Assembly (NCBI RefSeq): GCF_013114835.1
Contig: NZ_JAAVLW010000009.1
Span: forward strand, 62,001-126,000
DNA from: Bradyrhizobium archetypum
GTDB lineage: Bacteria > Pseudomonadota > Alphaproteobacteria > Rhizobiales > Xanthobacteraceae
Direction: 5' to 3'
Length of the DNA stretch: 64,000 nucleotides
Positions 15,661 to 24,285 of the stretch are shown piece by piece. The notes beneath the pieces were generated by a model that ran no database searches, had not been told where the DNA came from, and worked only from the letters and a program-made list of their open reading frames with translations. Positions within the stretch are counted from its first letter, which is position 1; each line of letters starts with the position of its first letter. Made by a program: the position numbers and the translations under genes.

Positions 15661-16488
15661 TTACGGCCGCAAGACTTTGGCGGCGCGGCGGTATTCCGTC
15701 GGTGCCATTCCGACATTGGCGGCAAAGAAGCGGGTGAAACCGCTCTGTGAGGAGAAGCCGAGATCGAAGCCGATATCGGCGATCGGCACCTCGGTCGCGA
15801 CCAGTGCGTCCAATGCCTGTTCCATGATGAGGGTGTTGAGATAGAGGTTTGGCGTGACGCCGGTCTGGGTGCGGAACAGCCGGTAGAAGTGCGGACGCGA
15901 CAAGCCGGCGGCCCGCGCGATCGAGTCCAGCTCGATCTCGGCGCCCGGGCTTTCGGACATCAGCTTGATGGATTTGCGGACGCGGAAGTCGGTGATGGCG
16001 GTGGCGGTGCGCGTCTCCTGAACCGGCTCGGAACGCTGCCAGCTTTCCTCATAGCAACTGTCGATCAGTTGCCGGAGTTCGCAATCGAGGCTGCTCAGCG
16101 AGGGGGCACCGCAGACCAATGCTGCGGTGCGCCGAATATGTCTGTCGAGGGTAACGGTGCGCTTGAAGCAGGTGCGGCCGAACCGCAAGGAGTGGGCCCG
16201 CGCGGCGTCGGGGGCAAACCATTCGGCGTTGACGTAAAGGACGAAGAAGATCGCGCCGTTGTCAACGTCGGTCGGGACAAAGTTGTGTGGTTCCCAAGGG
16301 TTGACGGCGACAATGGAGTCTTCGCCGAGCAGCCATCGCTCGTCGCACACATCAATGCGCGCGGGTGTTCCGCCGACATGAAAGATCAGATGCCCTTCGC
16401 GATGCGCATGCATGTTGAAGGGGCGGTTCAACTGATAGACCGTCGCGCGACCAAACCGGCCGTGGAAGACGGCGAGCGCCTTGCTCAT
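15661..16488 (-). CDS. AraC family transcriptional regulator
   Basis: 275 residues: an N-terminal cupin-type ligand-binding domain (HAHREGHLIFHVGG near residue 25, and NPWEPHNF) and a C-terminal double helix-turn-helix at about 170-270 (LSRPHFYRLFRTQTG, FSSQSGFTRFFAANVG). The start ATG is chosen because GGGAGG lies just before it. It sits between the ABC receptor gene and the permeases, all on the same strand, and so probably controls this locus in response to the imported compound. Imperfect direct repeats upstream of the receptor gene are candidate binding sites. Confidence 0.88.
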   Translation of the reverse strand: MSKALAVFHGRFGRATVYQLNRPFNMHAHREGHLIFHVGGTPARIDVCDERWLLGEDSIVAVNPWEPHNFVPTDVDNGAIFFVLYVNAEWFAPDAARAHSLRFGRTCFKRTVTLDRHIRRTAALVCGAPSLSSLDCELRQLIDSCYEESWQRSEPVQETRTATAITDFRVRKSIKLMSESPGAEIELDSIARAAGLSRPHFYRLFRTQTGVTPNLYLNTLIMEQALDALVATEVPIADIGFDLGFSSQSGFTRFFAANVGMAPTEYRRAAKVLRP

Positions 16489-16599
16489 GCCTTCCCTCCC
16501 GCGGGATGTTCTTGTCTTTTTCAACCAGCGTTCAACATCCGCCGCGAGAATGCAAGGGCAGACACATCAGGGCTAGATCAGGTCCTGCCGGCCGTGCTG

Positions 16600-16624
16600 C
16601 GGGCCCCCGCCGCGCCGGGGCCCG
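16600..16624 (-). terminator. GC-rich hairpin between receptor gene and AraC gene
   Basis: Arms CGGGCCCC (16600-16607) and GGGGCCCG (16617-16624) form a perfect eight-pair stem with a nine-base loop, 19 bases after the receptor stop codon. No T-run follows on the minus strand. It could be a Rho-dependent pause or 3' stabiliser that makes the receptor more abundant than downstream genes, but it is not a textbook terminator. Confidence 0.35.
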
Positions 16625-16642
16625 TTCGCACATGCGAAGACC

Positions 16643-17893
16643 TCAGTACTTCTTGCACTCCGGAACCGTTCGGCTCGGCAGGCCGATCTTGGAGAACACG
16701 GCCGGGTCGTAGCCCAAGGTCTGGTTCACGTTCGGGATCACCTTCACGACCTTGCTGAACAGCGCGCCCTTGCCGTCATCGACCACTTCGGTGACGAAAT
16801 TGGTTCCGATGGCCTGGCGGTTGGAGTCGAGCTTGATCTTGCCGTTGGGCGCGTCGAGCTCGATCTTGGCGAGGGCTTCCTTGAATTTTGCCTGGTTGTT
16901 GCTGAGATCACCGTTGACCTGACGCAGCGCGAGGATGAGCGCCATCGTCGAGCCGTAATAATTGGTGGCGAGCAGCGAGGGGCTCGGGAACCGCTTGTTC
17001 GGCGGGAAGGCGTCCTGATAGGCCTTCACGAACTTCTGCCAGCCCGGATCCTCCCAGGTATCGGCCTGGCCGCTCGCGGCAATGGTGCCGAGCAGCGCAT
17101 TCTTGGCGTTGCCCTTGGCGGAGAGGATGGTCTGGTCGACCATGATCGAGCCGCCCATCAGATGCGCCTTGCCGCCGGCCTGCTGATACTGGTTCAGGAA
17201 GTTGACGGCGTCCGCGCCGCCAAGGCCGAGATAGATTGCATCGACGTCGTCGGGCAGGGCGGCGATGACGGAGGCGAAGTCCTTGGTGCCGAGCGGCACC
17301 CATTGCCGGTTGGTGATCTGTCCGCCGGCGCCGCAGAATTCGAGCACGAGCCCGAACACCTGCGTGTAGATGAACGAATAGTCTTCGCCCACCGTGGCGA
17401 TCTTCCGATATCCCTTGGTCTCATAGGCGTATTTGCCGAGACCTACCTGCCACTGGGCGCCGTCCATGTTGTAGCGGAAGAAGTTTGGTGACGGATCGAC
17501 GTAAGTCGTTTCCTGTGCACCGGAAGCGGCGTTGATGAAGGTCAGTTCGGGGCGCGTCTTGGCGAAGTTCTTGACCGCGATGCCTTCGTCGCCGGACAGC
17601 GGCGAAAGCAGGATCTGAACCTTGTCCTGCTCGATTAGCTTGCGCACGGCGCGAACGGCGGAGTCGGGCGTGGCATCGGTGGAGGCGATGATGAATTCGA
17701 GTTCCTTGTCGCCAACCTTCTTGCCGAAGGTATTGATCGCCGTCTGGTGGCCACGGATTCCGTCCTCGCCGAGCACCGTGTAAGTGCCTTCGAGCGTCGC
17801 GGTGACGCCGACCTTGATCTTCTCTTGGGCTATGGCAGCGCTGGAAAGCAACAGGGTGCTCAGCGCGACCAATCCCGCACAGCTTCTAAACAT
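16643..17893 (-). CDS. ABC transporter receptor, branched-chain amino acid type (LivK-like)
   Basis: 416 residues with a Sec signal peptide (cleavage probably after SSAAIAQ, about residue 22), then a Peripla_BP_6 fold starting KIKVGVTATLEGTYTVLGEDG. It is the periplasmic receptor for the LivHMGF-type transporter downstream and is the first gene of the 18-kb minus-strand locus. Family members bind amino acids, amides or aromatic acids. The ligand cannot be read from sequence. It ends in a Cys-containing tail (RTVPECKKY). Confidence 0.92.
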   Translation of the reverse strand: MFRSCAGLVALSTLLLSSAAIAQEKIKVGVTATLEGTYTVLGEDGIRGHQTAINTFGKKVGDKELEFIIASTDATPDSAVRAVRKLIEQDKVQILLSPLSGDEGIAVKNFAKTRPELTFINAASGAQETTYVDPSPNFFRYNMDGAQWQVGLGKYAYETKGYRKIATVGEDYSFIYTQVFGLVLEFCGAGGQITNRQWVPLGTKDFASVIAALPDDVDAIYLGLGGADAVNFLNQYQQAGGKAHLMGGSIMVDQTILSAKGNAKNALLGTIAASGQADTWEDPGWQKFVKAYQDAFPPNKRFPSPSLLATNYYGSTMALILALRQVNGDLSNNQAKFKEALAKIELDAPNGKIKLDSNRQAIGTNFVTEVVDDGKGALFSKVVKVIPNVNQTLGYDPAVFSKIGLPSRTVPECKKY

Positions 17894-17904
17894 CGAACCC
17901 CTCC

Positions 17905-17953
17905 CTTGTATCGCCAGGTCTTTAAATCGCTGGATCTTGTATCGTCAGGCCTT
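17905..17953. repeat. Direct repeat upstream of the ABC receptor gene, candidate AraC sites
   Basis: CTTGTATCGCCAGGTCTT (17905-17922) and CTTGTATCGTCAGGCCTT (17936-17953) agree at 16 of 18 positions. Their starts are 31 bp apart, about three helical turns. They lie 12-60 bases upstream of the receptor ATG. AraC-family proteins bind direct repeats on one face of the helix. That these are the binding sites of the AraC regulator in this locus is inference. Confidence 0.5.
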
Positions 17954-18279
17954 GATTCCGAGGTCGTTTTCACAGTCGCATGCGGTCGATGCGCATTGTG
18001 CGTCGTGCAACTGGAATGCATCGGGACCGCGGGGAAGAAAGCTAGCTGATCACTGAGGCGGCGCGTGCAGCTTCGCCGGCCGCAACTTGACCGGTAGTCT
18101 CATTTTGCATGTTGCGCCGCGAAGGTGGTCGGGCGCAGGCCGGCCGGCCGAACGCGCGAAAGCCTAGCCACGCCTCCCATCAATTGGCTGGGGCGCCCCA
18201 CCGAAAGTTGCGTTTCCGCAAAAACGGACGAATGTTCGAAGAGAAGAGCACCTTAAGCGGAATCGCAGGAGACGCGGTC
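17954..18279. other. Intergenic region between divergent receptor gene and DUF2066 gene
   Basis: The space between the minus-strand receptor gene and the plus-strand DUF2066 gene must hold promoters for both. Beyond the direct repeats next to the receptor gene I see no strong -35/-10 pair, hairpin or small gene. The open frame continues upstream of the chosen DUF2066 start (from 18109), but that stretch is Arg-rich and has no ribosome binding site. Confidence 0.4.
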
Positions 18280-19188
18280 GTGGTTGGTCTGCATTTGACG
18301 AGACGCCGGCTCGTCTTGAGATGCGCCGGGGTGGGCCGCGTGATCGTCAGGATATTTGTGGCAGTCTTCCTGACCTGGTGCGCCAGCGCCATGGCGGTGG
18401 CGGCGGAAAGCGAGCTCTACCGCACCAAGGTCACCGTGACCGGCCAGCGCGAGGCGAACCGCATGATCGGCTTTGCCGCGTGCCTGGAAGATGTCCTCAT
18501 CAAGGCTTCCGGCGCGCAGAAGCTCAGCGGTGACCGGCGATTGGCAGCCTACAAGTCGAATGCAAAAAGTCTTGTCAGGGCATTCAGCTATCGCGACCAG
18601 TTCTCGGGCAAGCCGATCCGTGACGAGCAGGGCACCCGCGACCGTCCCTACGACCTGACGGTCGAATTTGAGGAAAGCAAGATCGACGACATCCTCAAGA
18701 CGCTCGGCCTCAAGCCCTGGCTTTCACATCGGCCGCGCCTCGCGGTCTTTGTCGAAATGGAGCAAGGCGCGAGAAACTATCTCGTCACTTCGGACGGAAC
18801 CCAGTCCGACCTGCAGCGTGACGCGCTGCTCGCCGCCGCGGACAAGCGCGGGATGGATATCGTGCTGCCGAGCACGGCGATGTTGGCGAAATCGAATATC
18901 ACCGGCGCGGAGCTCAGGACCGCGCCATTCCCGGCACTGGCGCCGATTGCGGCCGAGCAGGGCGGCGAAGTTGTCCTGGTCGGACGACTGGTCTGGGATG
19001 ACCAGGCGCTTGGCTGGGCCACGCTGTGGCAGATGGACTGGCGCGGCCGGACGCACCGCTGGCAAATTCGCGGCGTGACATTTGATGAAGCGTTCCGGCG
19101 CGGCATCGGCAGCGCGGCCCAGATCCTATCCGGCAACGGCGATCCGGTTGCCAGATCGCAATCCGCTGAGGGCAACAAGCGTCATTGA
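18280..19188 (+). CDS. DUF2066 domain-containing secreted protein
   Basis: 302 residues of the DUF2066 family, recognised by YRTKVTVTGQREANRMIGF, then ACLEDVLIKASGAQKLSGD and the DDILKTLGLKPW region. I chose the GTG at 18280 because AGGAG lies eight bases upstream. This gives a basic N-terminus and a hydrophobic signal segment (IVRIFVAVFLTWCASAMAVAA) with likely cleavage before ESELYR. A further upstream start (ATG 18232) is possible. The family has no known function. It stands alone and converges on the SDR gene. Confidence 0.75.
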   Translation: MVGLHLTRRRLVLRCAGVGRVIVRIFVAVFLTWCASAMAVAAESELYRTKVTVTGQREANRMIGFAACLEDVLIKASGAQKLSGDRRLAAYKSNAKSLVRAFSYRDQFSGKPIRDEQGTRDRPYDLTVEFEESKIDDILKTLGLKPWLSHRPRLAVFVEMEQGARNYLVTSDGTQSDLQRDALLAAADKRGMDIVLPSTAMLAKSNITGAELRTAPFPALAPIAAEQGGEVVLVGRLVWDDQALGWATLWQMDWRGRTHRWQIRGVTFDEAFRRGIGSAAQILSGNGDPVARSQSAEGNKRH

Positions 19189-19199
19189 TCGTCCGCCCG

Positions 19200-19934
19200 C
19201 TAGCCTGCGAGAAAGCCGCCATCGACCGCGACCACCGTCCCGGTCGCATAGTGTGATGCCGGCATGCAGAGGAAAACGACGGCGCCGGCAACATCTTCCG
19301 GCTGTCCCCAGCGCTTGAACGCGGTGCGGTCGGCGATGCGCTGGTAATGCGCATGGTCGGACCGGCCGGCGGCGTTGATCGAGGTCTCGATATAGCCTGG
19401 CGCCACCGCATTGACGCGGATGCCGTCCTCGGCCCAGGCCAGCGCGAGCGCCTTGGTCAGCATCACGACGCCGCCTTTGCTGGCGCAATAGGCGGGAATG
19501 CGCGGGAGCGCCAGCGTAGCGTTCATGGATGCAATATTGACGATCGAGCCGTTGCTTTTGGCGAGCAGCGGGCGGAAAGCCATGCAGGTACGGAACGTGC
19601 CGGTGAGATTGACGTCGAGCACCTTGGTAAAGGTCTCGATCTCATATTCCTTGTCACGCATGAGGATGCCGGCGCAATTGACCAGCGCGTCGACGCGGCG
19701 ATGCCGTTGCGCAAGCGAAGCGACCGCAGCGTCGTCGGTGACGTCGAGCGTCGTCAGTTCAAGTCCTGCCCGCGGCTTCAGCGGCGTGCGGGCAAGATCG
19801 GTGTCGTTGACGGCCGTAGCGGTGACCGTTGCGCCCATCTCGCAGAGCAAATTGCTGATGGCCGCGCCGATATCGCCCGCGCCGCCGATCACGACGGCAT
19901 GAAAGCCTTGAGCCAGCGAGAAGCTAGTGGTCAT
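19200..19934 (-). CDS. SDR family oxidoreductase
   Basis: 244 residues of the classical short-chain dehydrogenase family. The cofactor loop is GGAGDIGAAI near residue 18, the structural motif is NCAG, and the catalytic residues lie in NIASM and YCASK. The C-terminal VDGGFLAG is typical. It overlaps the LacI gene (ATGA) and so is co-transcribed with the regulator, divergently from the sugar transporter. It probably oxidises or reduces the sugar or polyol handled by this locus. The exact substrate is unknown. Confidence 0.88.
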   Translation of the reverse strand: MTTSFSLAQGFHAVVIGGAGDIGAAISNLLCEMGATVTATAVNDTDLARTPLKPRAGLELTTLDVTDDAAVASLAQRHRRVDALVNCAGILMRDKEYEIETFTKVLDVNLTGTFRTCMAFRPLLAKSNGSIVNIASMNATLALPRIPAYCASKGGVVMLTKALALAWAEDGIRVNAVAPGYIETSINAAGRSDHAHYQRIADRTAFKRWGQPEDVAGAVVFLCMPASHYATGTVVAVDGGFLAG

Positions 19935-20986
19935 CGGGATCTTCCCTGTCGTTTCAGAGACGGAGGCGGAGCCGTCGACTCGCGAACGACGAGCGAATAG
20001 TCCACCTCGTGATGCATGATGGTCTGCTCGCCGGCCAGCCGCCGGACCAGATATTCGCCGGCGCGCTGCCAGGTCTCGCCGGTGGGGACGTGAATGGTGG
20101 TCAGGCTGGGCCGCAGATGCCGGCTCCAGTCGAGATCGTCGAAGCCGACAACGGAGAGGTCGCGCGGCACCGCGAACCCGCTGCGCTCGGCTTCCAGCAG
20201 CACGCCATAGGCAATGACGTCGTTGCCGCAGACCACCGCCGTCGGGCGATCATCGAGACTGAGCAGGTAGCGCGCCGCCTCGCGCGCATCGTCGAGCGTG
20301 TAGGGCACCTCGACATGCCATTTTTCCGGCAGCTCGATGCCGCCTTCGGCAAGGGCGCGACGGAAGCCGGCGACACGCGCGCTGGCGCGATCATTGTTGC
20401 GCTGGAGCGCTGAGACGACCCCGATCCTGACATGTCCGAGTTCAATCACATGCGCGGCAGCGCGGTAGGCCGCGGCCTCATTGTCGGTGCCGACGCAGGG
20501 GTAGGGACGATCGGGCCGATAGATGCCGACATTGATGAAGGGCACCGCATTGTCGGCCAGCATCTTGCGCAAGGCGTCGTGATGGCAATCGCCGCGCAGC
20601 ACCAGACCATCGACGCCGCGGCTGATCAGGTTGCGCGCCTGTTCGAGCTCGGCATCGAGGTCGTAGCCGCTGGTGGTCAGGAGCAGCATGTAGCCAACGG
20701 AAGAGAGATATTTTTGCAGCGAGGCGATGCCGCGGGCGAACATCGTGTTGTCGATGGTCGGCACGATCGCGCCCAGCGTGCGCGAGCGGCGCGACGACAG
20801 AATGCGCGCCGGCGCGTGCGGGATGTAGCCGACGGCTTCGATCGCCTGCGAGATGCGTGCGCGCAAGGAGGGGCTGACCGCTTCGGGGTTATTGATCGCG
20901 CGCGAGACCGACGCCGTCGATACGCCGGCCCGCGCCGCGACGGCGCGAATGCCTTGTTTCAACGATGCGGCGTGTGGCGGGCTCAT
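19931..20986 (-). CDS. LacI family transcriptional regulator
   Basis: 351 residues. The N-terminal helix-turn-helix (VAARAGVSTASVSRAINNPE, about 17-36) and hinge helix (APARILSSRRSRTLG) are classical LacI/PurR. The periplasmic-binding-protein-like effector domain fills the rest. A perfect 14-bp palindrome lies 12 bases before its start codon and a second, weaker site overlaps the divergent promoter, so it probably represses both itself and the transporter operon. Confidence 0.92.
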   Translation of the reverse strand: MSPPHAASLKQGIRAVAARAGVSTASVSRAINNPEAVSPSLRARISQAIEAVGYIPHAPARILSSRRSRTLGAIVPTIDNTMFARGIASLQKYLSSVGYMLLLTTSGYDLDAELEQARNLISRGVDGLVLRGDCHHDALRKMLADNAVPFINVGIYRPDRPYPCVGTDNEAAAYRAAAHVIELGHVRIGVVSALQRNNDRASARVAGFRRALAEGGIELPEKWHVEVPYTLDDAREAARYLLSLDDRPTAVVCGNDVIAYGVLLEAERSGFAVPRDLSVVGFDDLDWSRHLRPSLTTIHVPTGETWQRAGEYLVRRLAGEQTIMHHEVDYSLVVRESTAPPPSLKRQGRSR

Positions 20987-20997
20987 GATTGCGGTAG

Positions 20998-21011
20998 ATG
21001 TAACGTTACAT
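20998..21011. promoter_or_regulatory. LacI-type operator next to the lacI-like gene
   Basis: ATGTAACGTTACAT is a perfect 14-bp palindrome with the central CG typical of LacI/GalR operators. It ends 12 bases before the regulator's ATG and would block its promoter or early elongation, giving autoregulation. Confidence 0.75.
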
Positions 21012-21079
21012 AGATTGTTGGGATGTCTATCGAGCGAACGCCAGCGATTTTGCTAGATGTTCGATGGATTGTCCATCGC

Positions 21080-21107
21080 TTGACACGCGTGAGGTGACGC
21101 TTAGGAT
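21080..21107 (+). promoter_or_regulatory. Sigma-70 type promoter of the sugar ABC operon
   Basis: TTGACA (21080-21085) and TAGGAT (21102-21107) are separated by 16 bp and point toward the receptor gene at 21183. The -10 runs into a LacI-like operator. The -35 is a perfect consensus, which is unusual for this GC-rich background. Confidence 0.65.
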
Positions 21108-21120
21108 GAAACCGTTTACA
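21107..21120. promoter_or_regulatory. Second LacI-like operator, overlapping the operon promoter
   Basis: TGAAACCGTTTACA fits the LacI-family pattern TG-N4-CCG-N4-CA with imperfect dyad symmetry. It covers the end of the -10 and the expected transcription start. Its centre is about 109 bp from the centre of the 20998-21011 palindrome, so looping between the two is conceivable. Confidence 0.6.
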
Positions 21121-21182
21121 GGCGGCGACGAAATAGAAGGCGCCACCGAACGGGCGGACAAGCCGGGTCAGGGAGGAGTTCA

Positions 21183-22484
21183 ATGAACGCCAGGATGTTT
21201 GCGGCGCGCGCAGCGTTGCCGGTTGTCGCGGCAGTCGCCGTCGGCGCGCAGGCGCATGCGGCTGATTTCGATTGGAAGAAATTCCAGGGCAAGACCGTCA
21301 CGTTCCTCGCCAACAACAACCCCGTCGGGCTGGCGCTGCTGACCTACAAGGCCGATTTCGAAAAGCTCACGGGGATGACGCTCAAGGTCGACGGCTACCA
21401 GGAGCAGCAGATGCGCCAGCGCCTGGTCACGGTCATGAACGCGCGCAGCGACGAGGTCGACGTCTTCATGACCCTGCCGTCGCGCGAAGGCGAGCAGTTC
21501 GCCGCCGCGGGCTGGTATGCGGATCTCTCGGCGATGTCGAAGAACGAGGCGGCGGCGGAGTATGATCTCGCTGGCCTGAGCCAAGCACTGCTCAAGGCCG
21601 GGACGTTCAATGGCAAGCTGACCAGCATGCCCATGAACATCGAGGGCCCGATCCTCTATTACCGCACCGACATCCTCAAGAAATGCGGTGTCGAGAAGCC
21701 GGCGACCATCAAGGATCTCGAAGCCGCGGCGCAGAAGATCAAGGCCTGCGACAGCACCATCACGCCGTTTGTCTCGCGCGGGCTGAAGCCCGCTGTCGCC
21801 TACACCTTCAGCAACATGCTGCACAACATCGGCGGCACGTACATGGCGAACGGGAAGTCAAATCTTTGCTCGCCAAAGGGCAAGCAGACGCTGGACACCT
21901 ATAGCCGGCTGTTGCGCGAGTACGGCCCGCCCGGCGTCGTCAATTACAGCTTCCAGCAGATATCGGCGCTCTATCGTGGCGGCCGCGCCGCGATGTCGTT
22001 CGAATCTTCCAACGAGTTGCGCACCGTGATGGACGGCGGCGAGCGGCTGAAGGATACCGGCCTGGCGCCATTCCCGGCGGGCGAGGCCGGACAGGTGCCG
22101 ACCGCGATCGGCTGGGGCATCGCCGTGTCCGCGTACAGCAGGCAGCCGGAGGCCGCCTGGTACTTCGTGCAATGGGCGACAAGCCCGGAGATTCAGAAGC
22201 GCATGGCGCTGCAGGGCATCGCGCCGCCGCGGCCGGCGGTCGCCAACGATCCCGAATACCGCAAATGGATCGACGCCGAACCGGTCCGCAAGGAATGGCA
22301 GGCCGCGCTCGACGTGCTCGCGACGAAGGGGTCTTCCGAGGTCGGTTATCCGATCGTCGCCAACCCTCAATCGCGCGAATTTATCGGCCAGGCTGTGCAG
22401 GACCTGATCCTGAAGCAGAAGACCGTCGATCAGGCCTGTGCCGAGGCGGACAAGGCGCTCGATGCGCTGATTGCGCAAAAGTAG
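21183..22484 (+). CDS. Sugar ABC transporter receptor protein
   Basis: 433 residues of the extracellular solute-binding protein family 1. A Sec signal peptide ends near AQAHAADF (about residue 26). Conserved core features include SMPMNIEGPILYYRTDILKK and the GWGIAVSAYSRQPEAAW region. GGAGG lies before the ATG. It is the first gene of an operon of transporter and catabolic genes. Ligands of the family are sugars, polyols or glycerol-phosphate-type compounds. Confidence 0.92.
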   Translation: MNARMFAARAALPVVAAVAVGAQAHAADFDWKKFQGKTVTFLANNNPVGLALLTYKADFEKLTGMTLKVDGYQEQQMRQRLVTVMNARSDEVDVFMTLPSREGEQFAAAGWYADLSAMSKNEAAAEYDLAGLSQALLKAGTFNGKLTSMPMNIEGPILYYRTDILKKCGVEKPATIKDLEAAAQKIKACDSTITPFVSRGLKPAVAYTFSNMLHNIGGTYMANGKSNLCSPKGKQTLDTYSRLLREYGPPGVVNYSFQQISALYRGGRAAMSFESSNELRTVMDGGERLKDTGLAPFPAGEAGQVPTAIGWGIAVSAYSRQPEAAWYFVQWATSPEIQKRMALQGIAPPRPAVANDPEYRKWIDAEPVRKEWQAALDVLATKGSSEVGYPIVANPQSREFIGQAVQDLILKQKTVDQACAEADKALDALIAQK

Positions 22485-22554
22485 CGACCAGCGCGCCGCG
22501 TGGAGCCAATGCCGGCGCGAGATCGATGACCGGAATCTGAAAGGAAGCGGAAGC

Positions 22555-23442
22555 ATGTCGGATGCCGCTGCGACATTGACGCAGGATCGGCAAAGGTTGG
22601 AACTGTCGGCGCTCTCGGCGCCGGCAGTAATCTTCACTGTCGCGATGATCGCGTTTCCTGTCGTCTACACGATATGGCTCGGTTTCCAGAGCTTCTCGTC
22701 AACCGGCAAGCAGTCCTTCGCAGGTATCGCGAACTACTCGAAGCTCGCCTCCGACTATGAGTTCTGGCACGGCCTTTGGATCACCATCGCGCTCTACATT
22801 CTCGCGTTGGTCCTGCAACTCGTGTTCGGCGTCTGGCTGGCGCTGGTGCTGTTTCACGCCAAGCGCCTGCCTGGCATCGTGCGATCGATGTTCATCTCGC
22901 CCTTCATGATGCCGCCGGTGGTCGCCGGCATGATGTGGCTGGTGATCCTCGATCCCTCGCTCGGAGCGGCAAACTACATCCTGCAATCGCTCGGCTTGCC
23001 GCCGTCGGAGTGGCTGGCCTCGCCGACCTGGGTTATTCCGACCGTCGCGTTGATCGACAGCTGGCAGTGGACGCCCTACGTCGCGCTGATCGTGCTCGGG
23101 GGGCTGCAGTCATTGCCGCCAAGCGTCTATGAGGCTGCCCAGATCGACGGCGCGTCACCGTTCAAGACCTTCCAGCGCATTACGCTGCCGCTGTTGCTGC
23201 CGACCATCGTCACTGCCGCGATCCTGCGCAGCGTCGATCTCCTGCGCTTCTTCGACATCATCTACATCACGACCCAGGGCGGTCCCGGCAACGCATCGAA
23301 CACGCTCAACGTCTACGGCTTCCGCGTCGGATTCGAATTTTTCAACATCGGCTATGCCAGCGCATTGATGCTGACGCTGACCGCGATCGTGTTCGGCGCG
23401 GTGCTCGCGTTCAACCGCCTGCGCGGCGCGGTCGCCTGGTAG
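22555..23442 (+). CDS. Sugar ABC transporter permease (MalF/UgpA type)
   Basis: 295 residues with six predicted membrane segments and the EAA coupling loop YEAAQIDGASPFKTFQRITLPLL near residue 190. I chose ATG 22555, after AAGGAAG, instead of upstream in-frame codons because it begins just before the first membrane segment and leaves a normal gap to the receptor gene. It pairs with the next permease. Confidence 0.92.
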   Translation: MSDAAATLTQDRQRLELSALSAPAVIFTVAMIAFPVVYTIWLGFQSFSSTGKQSFAGIANYSKLASDYEFWHGLWITIALYILALVLQLVFGVWLALVLFHAKRLPGIVRSMFISPFMMPPVVAGMMWLVILDPSLGAANYILQSLGLPPSEWLASPTWVIPTVALIDSWQWTPYVALIVLGGLQSLPPSVYEAAQIDGASPFKTFQRITLPLLLPTIVTAAILRSVDLLRFFDIIYITTQGGPGNASNTLNVYGFRVGFEFFNIGYASALMLTLTAIVFGAVLAFNRLRGAVAW

Positions 23443-23449
23443 CTGCCGC

Positions 23450-24277
23450 ATGACCGACGCGCCGACCACCGATCGCTGGATCCGCTATCTCAACCTGCTG
23501 CAGCTCGCGCTTGCCGGCATCATCATCCTGGCGCCGACGGTGTGGATGGTGCTGTCGTCGCTAAAACCTTCGTTCGAGGTGACGGCCTACCCGCCGACGC
23601 TGGTCTTCACCCCGACGCTGGAGAACTACGTTCAGCTTATGAAGACGACGCCGTTCGCAAGCTATGCCGTCAACAGCCTGATCGTCACCATCGGCTCGAC
23701 CAGCCTCGGACTTCTGTTCGGAATCCCGGCGGCCTTCGCCGTGTCATGGACCCGGGTTTCATGGCCGGCGATCTTGACGCTGGCGGCGCGCATGGCGCCA
23801 GGCACGCTGTTCCTGCTGCCGTGGTACGTCATGTTCCGGCAGGTCGGCATGATCGGCTCGTACACGGCGCTCATTCTCAGCCACGCCGTCATCACGCTGC
23901 CGATCGTGATCTGGGTGCTGCTGCCGTCCTTCGACGGCATCCCGCGCAGCGTTTATGAGGCCGCGCAGGTCGACGGCTGCAGCGTCACGCGGATCCTGTG
24001 GCGGATCGCGCTCCCGCTGGTCGGCTCGGGCATCGCGGTGGCGGCGATCCTGGCCTTCGTCTTCTCGTGGAACTACTTCCTGTTCGCGCTGGTGCTGTCG
24101 AACGGCGACAGCAAGACGCTGATCGCGGCCGCCTTCAACTTCATCGGCGAAGGCTCGACGCAATGGGGCGCGCTGATGGCTGCGGCAACGCTGATCGCGC
24201 TGCCGCCGCTCATTCTTGCCGCGCTGGTTCAGCGGTGGCTGGTCTCCGGGCTGACGCTCGGCGCGGTCAAAGGTTAG
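23450..24277 (+). CDS. Sugar ABC transporter permease (MalG/UgpE type)
   Basis: 275 residues, six membrane segments, with the coupling loop YEAAQVDGCSVTRILWRIALPL near residue 165. The opening segment LLQLALAGIIILAPTVWMVLSS and the PPTLVFTPTLENY loop are typical of MalG-type permeases. It starts eight bases after the partner permease. Confidence 0.92.
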   Translation: MTDAPTTDRWIRYLNLLQLALAGIIILAPTVWMVLSSLKPSFEVTAYPPTLVFTPTLENYVQLMKTTPFASYAVNSLIVTIGSTSLGLLFGIPAAFAVSWTRVSWPAILTLAARMAPGTLFLLPWYVMFRQVGMIGSYTALILSHAVITLPIVIWVLLPSFDGIPRSVYEAAQVDGCSVTRILWRIALPLVGSGIAVAAILAFVFSWNYFLFALVLSNGDSKTLIAAAFNFIGEGSTQWGALMAAATLIALPPLILAALVQRWLVSGLTLGAVKG

Positions 24278-24285
24278 GTGCTCCG

